A DNA stretch of 38,394 bases from an uncultured Lentisphaerota bacterium. GTDB taxonomy: Bacteria; Verrucomicrobiota; Lentisphaeria; Victivallales; GWF2-50-93. Below, piece after piece: positions 18,126 to 28,976 of this stretch. Under the pieces are notes generated by a model that was not told the origin of the DNA, searched no databases, and worked only from the letters and a program-made list of their open reading frames with translations. Each line of letters starts with the position of its first letter. Position 1 is the first letter of the stretch. A program made the position numbers and the translations under genes. The stretch covers positions 1-38,394 of the forward strand of contig CAIQLG010000279.1 in NCBI GenBank assembly GCA_903872565.1, written 5' to 3'.

Positions 18126-19850
18126 ATGAGGATGTCGAAACTTGTCGGAAGACGTATAAAAGAAGCACCGAAAGATGCAAAAACACAGTGTCACATATTT
18201 CTGATCCGCGGGGGGTACATACGGCCTGTCTCTGCGGGCATATATTCGATCCTGCCCGTCGGTCAAAAAATAATCGAAAAAATAGAGAATATCATCCGCG
18301 AGGAGATGAATGCCATTGACGGACAAGAAGTTACGATGCCGGTAGTACTCCCTGCGGAACTATGGGAGGAGTCCGGCAGATTCCACTCCGTCGGACAGGA
18401 GCTTCTCCGCTTCAAGGACAGGAACGACAAGAAAATGCTTCTCGCAATGACGCACGAGGAGGCCGTCGTGCATCTTGTCCGTACGGAAGTCAATAGCTAT
18501 AAACAACTTCCGATGATGGTCTATCAGATCCAGACTAAATATCGCGACGAGGCGCGCCCCCGCGCCGGGCTGATACGAGTGCGCGAGTTCACCATGAAGG
18601 ATGCCTATTCCTTCCACACATCACAGGAATGCCTCGACAAGTATTACATGAAGGCGCATAAGGCATATGAAAACATTTTCCGGCGCGTAGGCATGAAAAA
18701 CTGCATCTCGATCGAATCCGACCCTGGAATGATGGGAGGAAACATGTCCCACGAGTTTATGGCGATCGCGGACTGCGGCGAAGACACTATTTTCCTTTCT
18801 CCCTGTGGCGAATACAAAGCCAACAGGGATATTGCGAAATCCGCTGTCAAATTTGAAAAATCGCCCGAACTCCCTCTGGAAAAGGTGCATACACCAGGGA
18901 AGAAGACCATCGAGGAGGTCGCCGAATTCCTCGCGATGAAGCCTGAAAACACCGGGAAGGCTGTTTTCTACGTGGACGGCAAGGAAAATCTTATCTTTGC
19001 CATGATACGTGGCGATTTCGAGGTGAACGAGAACAAGCTAAAAAACCATCTCAGAATAAACGACTTGAATTTTGCGAACGATGCACAGATAAGAAAATCA
19101 GGCGCGGAACCCGGCTATGCGTCACCAATTTCACTCGACACGAAAAAAGTAAGAATAGTTGTTGACATGTCGGTTGCAGGATCGTCGAACCTTATCGTTG
19201 GCGCAAACGAGGCCGATTACCACCACAAGAATTTCAATCTCGGGCGCGACCTCCCCGGCGCGGAGGTCGCCGACATTGCCACAGTCCGGGAGGGAGACCC
19301 CTGCCCTGTCACGGGAAAACCGCTTCTCCTCAAGAGAGGAATAGAAGTCGGAAACATCTTTAAGCTAGGCACAAAATATTCATCCTCAATGAATTGCAAT
19401 TATCTTGACCAGAATGGAAAGTCCTTCCCGATGATAATGGGATGCTACGGCATCGGCGTCGGACGGACAATGGCCTCCGTCATCGAACAGTCCTGCGACA
19501 ACTATGGCCCGATATGGCCGATCACGATCTCGCCATACCAGGTGCATCTTTGCGCTCTCAACCCGAAGGAGGCGAATGTCTCCGAAGTGGCGGACAATAT
19601 TTACAGGACGCTCACGGATGCCGGCATAGAGGTCCTCTACGACGATCGTGGGGAAAAGGCCGGATTCATGTTCGCTGAAGCCGATCTGATCGGCATTCCC
19701 TTCAGAATAACCGCCGCCCCCAAATCTGTTGCCAACAATCAGGTCGAGTTCAAACGCCGGGGAGAAAAGGATATGACCATGCTCGATATTGCCTCTCTGC
19801 CGGAAACACTCTCGAAGATGATTGCGGAAGAAGTTCACAAATTTTCATGA
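18126..19850 (+). CDS. proS: Prolyl-tRNA synthetase
   Basis: MRMSKLVGRRIKEAPKDA, MTHEEAVVHLVRTEVNSYKQLP, QIQTKYRDEARPRAGLIRVREFTMKDAYSFH. Confidence 0.96.
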   Translation: MRMSKLVGRRIKEAPKDAKTQCHIFLIRGGYIRPVSAGIYSILPVGQKIIEKIENIIREEMNAIDGQEVTMPVVLPAELWEESGRFHSVGQELLRFKDRNDKKMLLAMTHEEAVVHLVRTEVNSYKQLPMMVYQIQTKYRDEARPRAGLIRVREFTMKDAYSFHTSQECLDKYYMKAHKAYENIFRRVGMKNCISIESDPGMMGGNMSHEFMAIADCGEDTIFLSPCGEYKANRDIAKSAVKFEKSPELPLEKVHTPGKKTIEEVAEFLAMKPENTGKAVFYVDGKENLIFAMIRGDFEVNENKLKNHLRINDLNFANDAQIRKSGAEPGYASPISLDTKKVRIVVDMSVAGSSNLIVGANEADYHHKNFNLGRDLPGAEVADIATVREGDPCPVTGKPLLLKRGIEVGNIFKLGTKYSSSMNCNYLDQNGKSFPMIMGCYGIGVGRTMASVIEQSCDNYGPIWPITISPYQVHLCALNPKEANVSEVADNIYRTLTDAGIEVLYDDRGEKAGFMFAEADLIGIPFRITAAPKSVANNQVEFKRRGEKDMTMLDIASLPETLSKMIAEEVHKFS

Positions 19851-19920
19851 ATTTTTCAATTTTCTCTAATATTTTCTGTTTTCAATCGTCATAATCAGTA
19901 ACGCGTCAAGTTATTGTTCT

Positions 19921-19981
19921 TGGAGGGACGCGCGCCGTCGCGTCCAACAGGTTGTGACCACGATGGAGCGTGACCCTCCAC
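19921..19981. repeat. Nested palindromic intergenic element
   Basis: tggagggacgcgcgccgtcgcgtcc ... gaccacgatggagcgtgaccctcca: inverted arms; the left arm also folds (GGACGCG..CGCGTCC). Confidence 0.7.
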
Positions 19982-20045
19982 CAACACGACTGGGGCATTA
20001 CAATAAAACAACAGGAACGCAAGTAATTTAAATAAGGGGGTAGAA

Positions 20046-23000
20046 ATGAAAAGAAATCTCGGGGCTCTATTGTCTTGGGCTATTATTGCACAGGGAATTT
20101 TCTGCGGTCTAAACGCGGTTTCGGGAGAAATCGGTTTTCTGGAGGACTACAGCCTCTCCAAAAACCGTGATGATGCATTGAAACAGCTCATTCCGGGCAC
20201 AGAGGACTATTTTTATTTCAAGTGCATACATCTGCAGTCCGAGGGAAAATTAGACCAGGTCGAAATCGAACTGAAGAAATGGATTGAGACTTACGGCTAC
20301 ACCAACAGAGTGAATCTCGTAAGGAACAGGCAGGCATTGCTGATGTATGCGAAAGATCCGGCCAAATCCCTGGACTATCTTAAAAATCTTCTCCAGCTCC
20401 AGTTCCGGCATCAGAAGGACGTCGTGGTAGAAAAGGCCGCTGAAAACTTCCCGTCCATCCTCGACCAGAATCTTATCAGTTTCGAGACACTTAGAAACAG
20501 GGCGATTACATACAACAAGGACACCGTGGCAGGATTCGAACTGGTCGGACTTGATTTTCTAGACGAAAAGGATCTTAAGGGTGCTGTCAGAAGGGATTTT
20601 CTCTCACGGTTGGACAGGCCGGACTATCCCGGACTTGCCGCGCTGGTGGTTGCAGACCTCAAGTTCAAGGACAGCCGCGGCTTCGGCTCACTCCCCATTC
20701 ACAACTTGCTGCTTGTCAATCAGCTTGACGAATGTCTCACGCTTATGCCGGAACTCAGAGACCAGTCCATGTTCGTCAATATATACATCACGAAACTGAA
20801 ACCCCGCGATGATGTGAACTTCATTCTTGAACCGGAAGAAGAAAATGCCTACCTGCAAAGACTTTGGGATTTCGCAAAAACACTTGCCCCCGTCAACAAC
20901 TCATTGAAATCCAACATCTTATATTATATGCTCAAGGCCGGGCAGAAAATGGGAGTCTATGACAAGTCACTATTCATGGAATACATAAAGCTACCCAGGC
21001 AGGTCTTCTACATAAACGAGAGCTACCTGAAAACATTCGCAAACAATCCTGCGTTTTTCGCACGGTCTGACTCCGATTTCGGGCAATTCATGCTTCTCGC
21101 ACCTGTCAACGACGACACGGTGCTTGTCAACGACTTCCTCCAGAATTTCTTCAAGGATGCGGAAAACTGGAACGAACTCACCAGGTATGTAAGAGACACT
21201 GTATTGAAGAAAAATTTTGCCGAAGCTAAAATTCTAAATGGGATCGGAGACCAGGAAAAATGGTATTCGATGCTCGCCCCCGCAGAATACCAGTCACTCA
21301 AGGAAAGAGTTGACATCGAGTTCTCCGCGCAAAACAAGGATTTTTTCAAGCCCGGCGAAGACGTTTCGCTTTCCCTTTTTATCAAGAATGTCGAGAGACT
21401 TTCCGTCAAGGTCTACAAGATAAATCTATTCAACTACTACAAGGAGAATATGGCCGAACCAGGAATAGAGATCAGCCTCGACGGCCTGGTTCCAAACGAA
21501 GAGGCCACACACGAATACAAGGAGATAAACCTCAGAAGGATCGAAAGGAAATTCGATTTTCCCTCACTCAAGGATCGCGGCGTATATGTCATCGAATTCA
21601 TCGGTAACGGGAAGGTCAGCAGAGCCGTTGTCAGAAAAGGCAAATTCAAATATTCCAGCAAGATAGATGCCACCGGACAGATTTTCACTATCTACGACGA
21701 GAAAGCCGAAAAGGTTGCTGATGCTTCCATCTGGATGGACGGTCATTTCTATCAGCCTGAAAAAGACGGCACCATAATCCTTCCGTTTACAAACAACCCC
21801 GCCGAACAGAAAATAATAATTTCATCAGGCGGATTCTCGTCCCTCGACAGTTTCCAGCACCAGCCTGAAAACTATTCACTCAAGGCAGGATTCTACGTTG
21901 ACAGGGAATCGCTCGTCAAGGGCAGAAACGCCAAGGTCTCCATACGTCCTGTCCTATACATCGGCAACATGCCCATCTCTCTCGCAGTCCTAGAAAACAT
22001 CAAACTCTCCATTTCCACCACCGATCTCGACGGAGTGGATACCACAAAGATTGTTGACAATTTTAAGCTCGACTCCGACAAGGACTCCATCCACACATTC
22101 AATGTCCCCGCAAACATCAAGAACATATCCTTCACACTCAAGGCTCAGACAAGATCCATGAGCAAAAGCAAGAATGTGGATCTGTCCACGGAAACTGCGA
22201 ATTTCGCAGTCAACGGCATAGACAGCACTGACAGGATCTCGGAGCTTCTTTTCGGCAAGGCTGACGGGAAATACAAATATACTCTGCTCGACAAGAGTGG
22301 CAGGCCGATGCCAGGGCGCCCGGTCACTGTCAGCCTCAAACACAAATACTTCACCGCTCCTGTCGTTGCCAGCCTTAAAACAGATGCGAATGGAGTTGTC
22401 CAGCTCGGAGAACTAAAGGAAATTGCCTATCTTAACAGCAGCTATTCGGAAGGCCAGACAAATGCGACAGCGCTTATCAGCGACATTGCCATGATTCCTG
22501 CGAACGTTTGTGTTTCGGAAGGCGATGCCGTCGCAATTCCATACATGGGATCGGCCAAGGCCCCCTCCCCCCGTGTTTTTTCACTTATTGAAACACGTGG
22601 CGGAACATTTGTAAAAGATTGGAGCGAAAAGATTTCCATCGCAAATGGCATTTTGAACATCAAAGGATTGCCGCAGGGAAATTACTCTCTTTCACTCAAA
22701 GAAGGCTTGGACATGGTTTCTATCAACGTCGAAAAAGGCAAAAAGGTCGGTGACATTGTTCTTTCCGATCTCAAAGCGGCAGAACTCTCCGAGATAAATC
22801 CGCTCCAGATAGAAAGCCTTGCCGTGGACAACGGGAAGCTCGTGATAAAAATCCTAAATGCCAGCGGCACCACTAGAATCCATGTATTTGCCGACATATA
22901 CAATTTCGGAACATCCTGGTCGCCTTTTGCGAAATTCGCAGACAGCACTCCATTCCCGGAACCCACCACCCAGAACTGGCCTCTATTCAAGGCAAGCTAT

Positions 23001-26000
23001 CAGTCCGGAAGAGCCATTGGCGACGAATTCGAGTACATCATAAGGAGAAGATACGCCAAGAAATTTACAGGAAATATGCTCGAACGCCCGGGTCTGATTT
23101 TAAATCCATTTGTTCTCCGTGACACAATAACTCAGGCTCCACCTGAGGCAAAGGCAAGAGAGGCTTTCGCAGCCGACAAGGCTCTCGGGGAACGCCAGGT
23201 TGCTTCTGCTGCTGTCATTATGACGACTAAGGCGGGGAGAAGAGCTGATGGACTGGCCAAAGGCAAAGCATTGTCAGCTAAAGATAGGAAACGTTATTTA
23301 ATTGAGCACGGTGAGGAAGATGTGGAATCTTTGCCTGCTACAGCTCCTGCAGCTTTTTCAAATCTCGATTTCCTCGCTAAGACATCACCAGTATTCTCAA
23401 ATCTTATTCCGGACAAGGATGGGAAAATCGAAATACCGATTGAGAAGCTTGGAGGAAGACAGGACATTGCCGTCATAGCACTCGACGACAGAAGCACAGT
23501 TCTCCGCTCAATCTCGATCCCGTCCGGCAAGGTCGAAATGGAGGATGTCCGCCTCGCAAAAAGCTTTGACATCCAGAAACATTTCGTCGAAACTAAAAAG
23601 ATCTCTGCACTTAAAAAAGGCGAAAAACTTACAATAAGCGACATATTGACAAGCAGTTACAATGTCTATGACAGTGTCGGGAAAATCTACGGTCTCTATA
23701 ACATATTGAACCCAAGCCCCAATCTCTCCGAATTCTCGTTCGTTACAAACTGGAGTTCGCTGGATGAAAAGACGAAGTCCGAGAAATATTCGAAATACGC
23801 CTGCCACGAGCTCAACTATTTCATCTACAGGAAAGACCGTCCATTCTTCGACAAGGTCATACTGCCATTCATCAGGAACAAGAAAGACAAGACCTTCCTT
23901 GACAAATGGTTCGCACGAGAAAACATCGAGGAATACCTGCAACCCGGATTATACAGGGACAGGCTGAACACACTGGAAAAAATTCTGCTTGCGGGAAGGC
24001 TCGAGAACCAGGATCCGACAAAACGTTTCATAATGGAACAGTTTGACATGATCCCGCCTAATCCTCAACGCTACAATTTCCTCTTCAGCACGGCGCTTAA
24101 GTCTGCCGCCCTAGAAGCAAATGTGAGTGATGTCGTTTCCGAAATTGGTGCAGTGCCACCAGCGCCAGCTGCAATTGTGGCGGAAGCCGATGAGGTTAGT
24201 GCCGGGTTTGCCGAAGCAAAACCCGCTGCCGCTCCCCCGCCTGCCATGAAAGCAATGGCGAAGCAAGAAAAGGCAAAGGCCAACAAGGCCGATGCAGTTG
24301 AACAGCTCCGCGCGAGGAGAGGCGAGATGGAGAAGACACAACAGTTATACAGGAAGCTCGACCAGACCAAGGAGCTTGCCGAAAACAACTATTACAAACT
24401 GCCGATAGAACAACAGACAAGTTCGCTTGTAAATGTGAACGCCTTCTGGAATGATTTCGCCACTAAAAATGCCGCTGACGATTTTCTGTCCACCAATATC
24501 GCGGAAGCGTCAGGCAACTTCACCGAAATAATGCTTGCGATGGCGAGCGAATCCGTTCCTTTTGTCCCGGAAAAATACAGGGAGGATCTGAATGGGCGAA
24601 CCCTCGTTATCACTGCGGAAAGTCCGCTGATTGTCTTCCACAAGGAGATTTCGGAGGCCGAGATCGCCAAGGAGAAAACCCCTCTCCTGGCGGGACAGAG
24701 ATACTTCCTCAACAGCGAAAGATTCACTTTCGAGGGCAACCGCCAGATTGACAAATATGTGAGCGAAGAATTCCTGGCGAACAATGTCTACGGATGCTGT
24801 ATCTTCGTCACAAACCCGACCTCCGCGCCAGTCGAACTCGATGTTCTTCTGCAGATTCCCCAGGGTGCATTGCCAGTCGCCGGTGGTTTCTATACGAAGT
24901 CTTTCCATTGGAATCTCCAGCCTTTCATGACTCAGAGGTTCGAATATTTCTTCTACTTTCCGGAAGTCGGAACCTTCGGCCACTATCCGGCACAGATTTC
25001 CATCAACGAGAAACTCGTCGCTTCCTGTGAAGCCAGCCAGATGAATGTCGTCAAGGAACTCAGCAAGAAGGACACTGAATCCTGGAACTACGTTTCGCAG
25101 AACGGGACAGACGATGAAGTGCTTGCATTCATCGCGAAGAACAATGTCAACAGGCTCGACCTCAACAAGATAGCATTCAGGATGAAGGACAAGGCATTTT
25201 TCGGAAAAGCATATGCTCAACTCGAGAAGATGCACGCATACAACGACGTAATATGGTCCTATGGTATCTGTCACAACTTTGTTCCTGCAATAAGAGAATA
25301 TCTCAAGAGGACACCTGTCGCCGACAACTGCGGGAAATACATAGTGAGCGAAATTCTCACCATCGACCCTGTAATCCGCAGGAACTACCAATTTCTGGAA
25401 TACAGTCCGTTCGTAAATGCGAGAACATGTCAGTTCGGCCAGAAACGAGCCATTTTCAATGACTCCATTTTAGCCCAGTACAACAATCTACTTGATGTCC
25501 TGAGCTTCAAGAAAGACATGGACAATGACGATCTGATGTCAGTCACATACTATATGCTTCTTCAGGACAGGGTCGAGGAGGCGATGAAATTCTTTACGCA
25601 GGCTGAACCGGCAAAAATCCAGACAAAGCTCCAGTATGACTACTTCATGGCATATATGGCGTTCTACAATCAGGACACCGCGAAGGCCACGGGAATAACC
25701 GCCAGATATGCGGAATACCCGGTAATCCGCTGGAGGAACAAGTTCCTGGAAATAAGCAACCAGCTAGCGGAGATAAAAGGCGAAAAAGGAAAGGTCGTTG
25801 ATCAGGACAGCAGGGAAGTGATGATGACGGATCTGGCATCCAAGGAGCCAGCGCTCGACTTCCAGATCGAAGGCGGGAAGATAAAGCTCAATTTCGCCAA
25901 TCTCTCCGAATGCCGCGTGAACTACTATTTCATGGACATCGAATTTCTCTTCTCGACCAGCCCATTCGCCAAGGACTATGGAAGGCAGTTCTCTTACATA

Positions 26001-26420
26001 TTTCCCAACAAGACCGATACACTTAAACTCCAGGACGGTGAAAAATCTCTGGTAATCGATATTCCTGCGGAACTTCTCTCCAAGAACGTGCTTGTTGAAA
26101 TAAATGGCAGCGGCAAGAATGTCACGAGAACATACTACGCCAACACGATGAATGTCAAGCTCGAGGAAAATTATGGACAGATAAAAGTTGCCGAGCAAGA
26201 AACGGGGAAAAACATTTCCGCCGCATACGTGAAGGTCTATGCCAGACTCCAGGGTGGAAATGTCATATTCTTCAAGGACGGATACACCGATCTCAGAGGC
26301 AGGTTCGACTATACTTCGCTCAACACGGACGAAATCACCCAGGTCGAGAAATTCTCGATACTTATAATGAGCGAAAAGAATGGCTCTGTCGTCAAGGAAG
26401 CAAATCCCCCGAAGAGATAA
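20046..26420 (+). CDS. Very large secreted protein, alpha-2-macroglobulin/MG-domain-like, with Ala/Pro/Lys-rich linkers
   Basis: 2124-aa ORF with signal peptide; N-terminal helical repeats, beta-sandwich-like segments (DVSLSLFIKNVERLSVKVYKI), linkers PPAPAAIVAEADEV.., KPAAAPPPAMKAMAKQEKAKANKADA. Confidence 0.6.
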   Translation: MKRNLGALLSWAIIAQGIFCGLNAVSGEIGFLEDYSLSKNRDDALKQLIPGTEDYFYFKCIHLQSEGKLDQVEIELKKWIETYGYTNRVNLVRNRQALLMYAKDPAKSLDYLKNLLQLQFRHQKDVVVEKAAENFPSILDQNLISFETLRNRAITYNKDTVAGFELVGLDFLDEKDLKGAVRRDFLSRLDRPDYPGLAALVVADLKFKDSRGFGSLPIHNLLLVNQLDECLTLMPELRDQSMFVNIYITKLKPRDDVNFILEPEEENAYLQRLWDFAKTLAPVNNSLKSNILYYMLKAGQKMGVYDKSLFMEYIKLPRQVFYINESYLKTFANNPAFFARSDSDFGQFMLLAPVNDDTVLVNDFLQNFFKDAENWNELTRYVRDTVLKKNFAEAKILNGIGDQEKWYSMLAPAEYQSLKERVDIEFSAQNKDFFKPGEDVSLSLFIKNVERLSVKVYKINLFNYYKENMAEPGIEISLDGLVPNEEATHEYKEINLRRIERKFDFPSLKDRGVYVIEFIGNGKVSRAVVRKGKFKYSSKIDATGQIFTIYDEKAEKVADASIWMDGHFYQPEKDGTIILPFTNNPAEQKIIISSGGFSSLDSFQHQPENYSLKAGFYVDRESLVKGRNAKVSIRPVLYIGNMPISLAVLENIKLSISTTDLDGVDTTKIVDNFKLDSDKDSIHTFNVPANIKNISFTLKAQTRSMSKSKNVDLSTETANFAVNGIDSTDRISELLFGKADGKYKYTLLDKSGRPMPGRPVTVSLKHKYFTAPVVASLKTDANGVVQLGELKEIAYLNSSYSEGQTNATALISDIAMIPANVCVSEGDAVAIPYMGSAKAPSPRVFSLIETRGGTFVKDWSEKISIANGILNIKGLPQGNYSLSLKEGLDMVSINVEKGKKVGDIVLSDLKAAELSEINPLQIESLAVDNGKLVIKILNASGTTRIHVFADIYNFGTSWSPFAKFADSTPFPEPTTQNWPLFKASYQSGRAIGDEFEYIIRRRYAKKFTGNMLERPGLILNPFVLRDTITQAPPEAKAREAFAADKALGERQVASAAVIMTTKAGRRADGLAKGKALSAKDRKRYLIEHGEEDVESLPATAPAAFSNLDFLAKTSPVFSNLIPDKDGKIEIPIEKLGGRQDIAVIALDDRSTVLRSISIPSGKVEMEDVRLAKSFDIQKHFVETKKISALKKGEKLTISDILTSSYNVYDSVGKIYGLYNILNPSPNLSEFSFVTNWSSLDEKTKSEKYSKYACHELNYFIYRKDRPFFDKVILPFIRNKKDKTFLDKWFARENIEEYLQPGLYRDRLNTLEKILLAGRLENQDPTKRFIMEQFDMIPPNPQRYNFLFSTALKSAALEANVSDVVSEIGAVPPAPAAIVAEADEVSAGFAEAKPAAAPPPAMKAMAKQEKAKANKADAVEQLRARRGEMEKTQQLYRKLDQTKELAENNYYKLPIEQQTSSLVNVNAFWNDFATKNAADDFLSTNIAEASGNFTEIMLAMASESVPFVPEKYREDLNGRTLVITAESPLIVFHKEISEAEIAKEKTPLLAGQRYFLNSERFTFEGNRQIDKYVSEEFLANNVYGCCIFVTNPTSAPVELDVLLQIPQGALPVAGGFYTKSFHWNLQPFMTQRFEYFFYFPEVGTFGHYPAQISINEKLVASCEASQMNVVKELSKKDTESWNYVSQNGTDDEVLAFIAKNNVNRLDLNKIAFRMKDKAFFGKAYAQLEKMHAYNDVIWSYGICHNFVPAIREYLKRTPVADNCGKYIVSEILTIDPVIRRNYQFLEYSPFVNARTCQFGQKRAIFNDSILAQYNNLLDVLSFKKDMDNDDLMSVTYYMLLQDRVEEAMKFFTQAEPAKIQTKLQYDYFMAYMAFYNQDTAKATGITARYAEYPVIRWRNKFLEISNQLAEIKGEKGKVVDQDSREVMMTDLASKEPALDFQIEGGKIKLNFANLSECRVNYYFMDIEFLFSTSPFAKDYGRQFSYIFPNKTDTLKLQDGEKSLVIDIPAELLSKNVLVEINGSGKNVTRTYYANTMNVKLEENYGQIKVAEQETGKNISAAYVKVYARLQGGNVIFFKDGYTDLRGRFDYTSLNTDEITQVEKFSILIMSEKNGSVVKEANPPKR

Positions 26421-26511
26421 TTCTGAGAGTTTTTCTTGATTTTTCCCGATGGCTGATTACCTTCAGTCTATATGAAAATCAAAAGTTCTATCAACAAATA
26501 GAAGCCGAGAT

Positions 26512-27394
26512 TTGTGTGCAGGTAACAAGGAACATATGCGGGAAATGAGCGAATTAGAATCAGTGACAAGAAAAAAAAGAATCGACACCAGGTTAAGATC
26601 TTCTTCATTGAACTGGAAAATAATTCATAATAACGACGTAGAAGACACATCATTTCTCGATGCGCATACCGTTGAAGAATATCCGACCGAAACAGGTCCG
26701 GCTGATTTTGCGCTTTTTGTCAGGGGTAAATTGTTGGGAATTATTGAAGCTAAAAAAATAGCTATTGGCGCGGAACCAGGCTTTGCCCTGAAATCAATAA
26801 AGATAAATTTACAATTATCGACTGTTTTGACGGCACACTTATTGAGTATTTTAAAAATGCGACTGACTTTGATGTCAATCTGCAAAAAGAGACAATACCA
26901 CTTCAGGAAATCATTGAAAGAATCTATGATAACAGAGATCGGGATTATAATACCAAGGTACTTATAAAACGATTGCGCCGCATTGAGACTAATGTGGGTG
27001 CAGAAGCTCGGGATAAACTTTCAAGATATATTCCAGACGGAGATCTGAAAGTCTATACGGATAAACTAAAAGAAAATCTTGATAGCAACTTTACCGAAAC
27101 CATGAAACTTTGATAAAGCACGCTTCAGATTATCACGAACCCATTCTCACAGCACGAGAACGAGTTGACTTTGCGCTGACTTCGATCATGGGAACAAAAA
27201 AGTTTACGGATGAGCAACAAACTTGGCTCGCCTATATTAAAGAGCATTTAATAGAAAACCTGGCCATTGCCGAGGAAGATTTTAAAACCATGCCGGTGTT
27301 TGAACGGCACGGCGGTATTGCTGTTGCCAAAAATGTCCTTGGTGCGGGGTTCAACAAATTGATAAACAAATTAAACGAAGCGCTTGCCGCATGA
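26512..27394 (+). pseudogene. hsdR: Type I restriction endonuclease subunit R, internally deleted and frameshifted
   Basis: N-term GPADFALFVRGKLLGIIEAKK; other frame KFTIIDCFDGTLIEYFKNATDFD..IERIYDNRDRDYNT; C-term ORF 27110-27394 (ARERVDFALTSIMGTKKFTDEQQTWLAYIKEHL). The motor region is missing. Confidence 0.85.
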
Positions 27395-27530
27395 TCAGTA
27401 AATGCCACTAAGATAAAAGGAAATACTGTTGGAGTTTTACACCATGTCGAATGGCATGGCACAGCTTTAGCGTGTACCTTTTTCCTTTCATTTTAGATGT
27501 AATTCGGCAACATTCGAAAAAGGAGAATAC

Positions 27531-28976
27531 ATGTCTGATGTTGTAAATAAACTCTGGGGCTTTTGTCATACTTTGCGCCATGACGGTATTGACTACGGCG
27601 ATTATATCGAGCAATTGACTTACTTGCTATTTTTAAAGATGGCCGATGAGCGTAAAATTGACTTGTCCTGTGTCGAATATGAGGAAAATAAGAAGAAGGT
27701 TAAAACCAATTGTTCATGGAAGCCGTTTACAGAAAAGTCAGGCACTGAACTATTGGATGTTTTTGCACAGATGATACATGCTCTGAGCAGGCAATCAGGT
27801 CTTCTTGGCGATATCTTCACTCAGGCAATGCCCCGCTTTACCAATCCGGTAAATCTTAAAAAAGTCATCAACATGATTGACGAGGTTGACTGGTCTTCCA
27901 TGGATGTGGATGTGAAAGGCGCAGCTTTTGAAGGGCTTCTGGAGAAATCGGCTGCGGAAGGCAAAAAGGGTGCGGGCCAATATTTTACCCCGAGAGTTCT
28001 TATCAGTTTCATTGTAAATGTAATGAAGCCGGACCCGAGAGTTGCGAAAGAGTACAAAATCTGCGACCCAGCCTGCGGGACTTCCGGATTTTTGATGGTT
28101 GCCTATGAATGGCTGATGGAGATTTCAAAGGGCGCATTGGAAAGAAAAGATGCGCTCCGCATAAAGAAACAAACCTATTACGGACAGTAGCTCGTTCCAC
28201 GTCCACGCAGACTTGCCCTCATGAATCTTTTTCTCCACGGACTTGAGCCGCATATTTACTTGGGCGACAGCATCTATGAACCAGACAGAAAGGAACGATA
28301 CGATTGCATCCTGACCAATCCTCCTTTTGGCACAAAGGGCGCAAATCAGGCGCCGGTACGGGATGACTTCACGGTTTCCACCAGCAATAAACAGCTCAAT
28401 TTCATCCAGCATGTTGTCACCATTCTCAAACCCGGTGGAAGGGCTGCCATGGTTCTGCCAGACAATGTGCTTTTTTCAGATGAGGCGGGCGACGTGTTCA
28501 AATACCTGATGGAGGACTGCAATCTTCACACCGTCCTGCGCCTGCCGAACGGAACCTTTACGCCCTACAGTCAGGGTGTTAAGGCAAATGTGATTTTCTT
28601 CCAGAAAGGTGTGACTACTGAAAACACCTGGATTTATGATAACCGGACAAATATTCCAGGCGTGACCAAGAAGGACCGCCCTCTTGCTCCACAGATGTTT
28701 GAAGAGTTTGAAAAGTGCTATGGCAATGATCCGAACGGACAGGCGAAACGAAAAGACTTGGGAGAAGAAGGCCGTTTCCGTAAGTTCAGCATCTCTCAAA
28801 TCAAAAGCCGCAACTACAATTTGGATATTGCCTGGCTGAAAGATGAAGGGCTGGAGGATCCCAACTCATTGCCAGAACCACAGGTGCTGGCCGGAGATGC
28901 GATTACCGAACTGAACGCCTGCGTGGATGAACTTCAGGAGATATTGACATTGATTGAGGCGGAGGAGGGAGTATGA
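27531..28976 (+). pseudogene. hsdM: Type I methyltransferase subunit M interrupted by one in-frame TAG
   Basis: 27531-28190 (GAGQYFTPRVLISF, DPACGTSGFLM, TYYGQ*) continues in the same frame as LVPRPRRLALMNLFLHGLEPHIYLGDSIYE..LTNPPFGTKG. Confidence 0.9.

Noticed and set aside
28188-28190. TAG as a recoded sense codon
   Set aside because: TAG terminates other intact genes in the window, so genetic-code change is not supported.
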